From positions 985,727-1,049,726 of the forward strand of contig NZ_JACSPX010000001.1 of NCBI RefSeq assembly GCF_014836945.1: a stretch of 64,000 nucleotides of DNA. Direction: 5' to 3'. Shown here one piece after another: positions 63,551 to 64,000 of this stretch. The notes under the pieces are model-generated. The model was not told the DNA's origin. It did no database searches and worked only from the letters and a program-made list of their open reading frames with translations. This DNA is from Microbacterium commune (lineage in GTDB: Bacteria > Actinomycetota > Actinomycetes > Actinomycetales > Microbacteriaceae). Made by a program: the position numbers and the translations under genes. The first letter of the stretch is position 1, and every line of letters starts with the position of its first letter.

Positions 63551-63569
63551 CTGCGGCGGGCGCGACCCG

Positions 63570-63977
63570 TCAGCGGAACGACTCGACGCCGCCCCACCCG
63601 CCGACCCACGCTTCCACCCGCGGGTCGGGTCTCAGCGCGTGCGTCCCGACGGCCGTCATCCGCCGAGTCCGGAACCCATCCTCGTGACCCCACCGTTCGG
63701 CTCGACGGGCCGCCCTCCGGGCGCGCAGCGACCCGAGCGACGAGCCGTCGTCGTCGACGAGCTGGACCGTGCCCACGTCGCCGGTGCCGAGGCCGTGCAC
63801 GAGGTCGACGATCCACGTCGCATCGAGCACGACGACGGGACGGCTCATCTCCCAGACGACCCTGGCGTCGACGTCGTCGCGCGCCGGAGCGACGCGAGGG
63901 TCCTCATCGAGCGCCGCGGGGATGTCGTCGAGCAGCAGCCGGGCGCGCGGGAACGCCGCGAACAGCGAATCCGCCAT
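63570..63977 (-). CDS. Hypothetical protein
   Basis: A 135-residue soluble protein beginning MADSLFAAFPRARLLLDDIP, with RPVVVLDATWIVDLVHGLG and LVDDDGSSLGSLRARRAARR, ending near WVGGWGGVESF. No domain recognised. Coding support is the length and typical third-position GC. It converges with the helicase gene (19-base gap). Confidence 0.65.
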   Translation of the reverse strand: MADSLFAAFPRARLLLDDIPAALDEDPRVAPARDDVDARVVWEMSRPVVVLDATWIVDLVHGLGTGDVGTVQLVDDDGSSLGSLRARRAARRAERWGHEDGFRTRRMTAVGTHALRPDPRVEAWVGGWGGVESFR

Positions 63978-64000
63978 GACGAACAGTGCCGCCGGGGAGT

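Overview
The window is a high-GC chromosomal segment (about 70% G+C by eye) from an actinobacterium, most likely Microbacteriaceae and probably Microbacterium. This is inferred from gene content (DUF3073, a sterol-carrier-like gene beside purF/purM, a DUF3516 helicase, a CebR-type box), from frequent GTG starts, from TAnnnT hexamers placed six bases before start codons (leaderless genes), and from a strong excess of the heptamer GGATGCC. I see no tRNA, rRNA, CRISPR array, prophage or intact insertion sequence. Genes are tightly packed and no gene-free stretch exceeds 300 bases.

Layout. 1-7.4 kb: a partial TetR gene, a translationally coupled CrcB pair (fluoride channel), a Pr6Pr-like membrane protein, a flavin amine oxidase lipoprotein whose domain order looks circularly permuted, a DUF4097/PadR pair behind paired operators, an MFS exporter, a universal stress protein and DUF3073. 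7.4-15.4 kb: an MFS gene coupled to purF, then purM, small conserved genes, a sterol-carrier-like protein, a Nudix CoA pyrophosphatase and purD. 15.4-23.8 kb: a P1B-type ATPase flanked by two 60-bp repeats, a GNAT, an XRE/membrane-protein pair divergent from a small exporter, a DHA2 MFS gene, purC, a uracil permease and a PncC-like amidase. 24-29.5 kb: 5-oxoprolinase genes (pxpB-pxpC fusion, pxpA), a LacI/CebR-like regulator with a GH1 beta-glucosidase, and apt. 29.5-37.6 kb: a CDF transporter coupled to a half-size solute-binding lipoprotein, purS-purQ, DUF1761, and a five-gene iron-siderophore uptake operon behind an IdeR/DtxR-like box. 37.6-47.6 kb: a 2-hydroxyacid dehydrogenase, a GH13 glucosidase with its LacI regulator, an alanine/cation symporter, NhaA, a cold-shock protein, an M20 amidohydrolase, a small alarmone synthetase and a permease pseudogene. 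47.7-52.2 kb: copZ-copA behind two CsoR-like boxes, then divergent GGDEF and EAL genes. 52.2-58.7 kb: a sugar ABC importer, GH35 beta-galactosidase and LacI regulator sharing one operator sequence. 58.7-64 kb: two membrane proteins, a DUF3516 RNA helicase and an unknown gene.

How the genes work together. Seven purine genes (purF, purM, purD, purC, purS, purQ, apt) are scattered over 8.6-32 kb among unrelated genes; purL does not follow purQ. Three separate glycan loci each pair a glycoside hydrolase with a LacI regulator and a distinct CG-centred operator. Metal and ion handling is well represented: fluoride, copper, ferric siderophore, a CDF exporter, a P1B ATPase of unclear substrate and Na+/H+ exchange. 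The observations most worth following are the permuted amine oxidase, the single-lobe binding protein coupled to the CDF transporter, the paired 60-bp repeats around the P1B ATPase, and the GGATGCC heptamer that appears to override codon choice.
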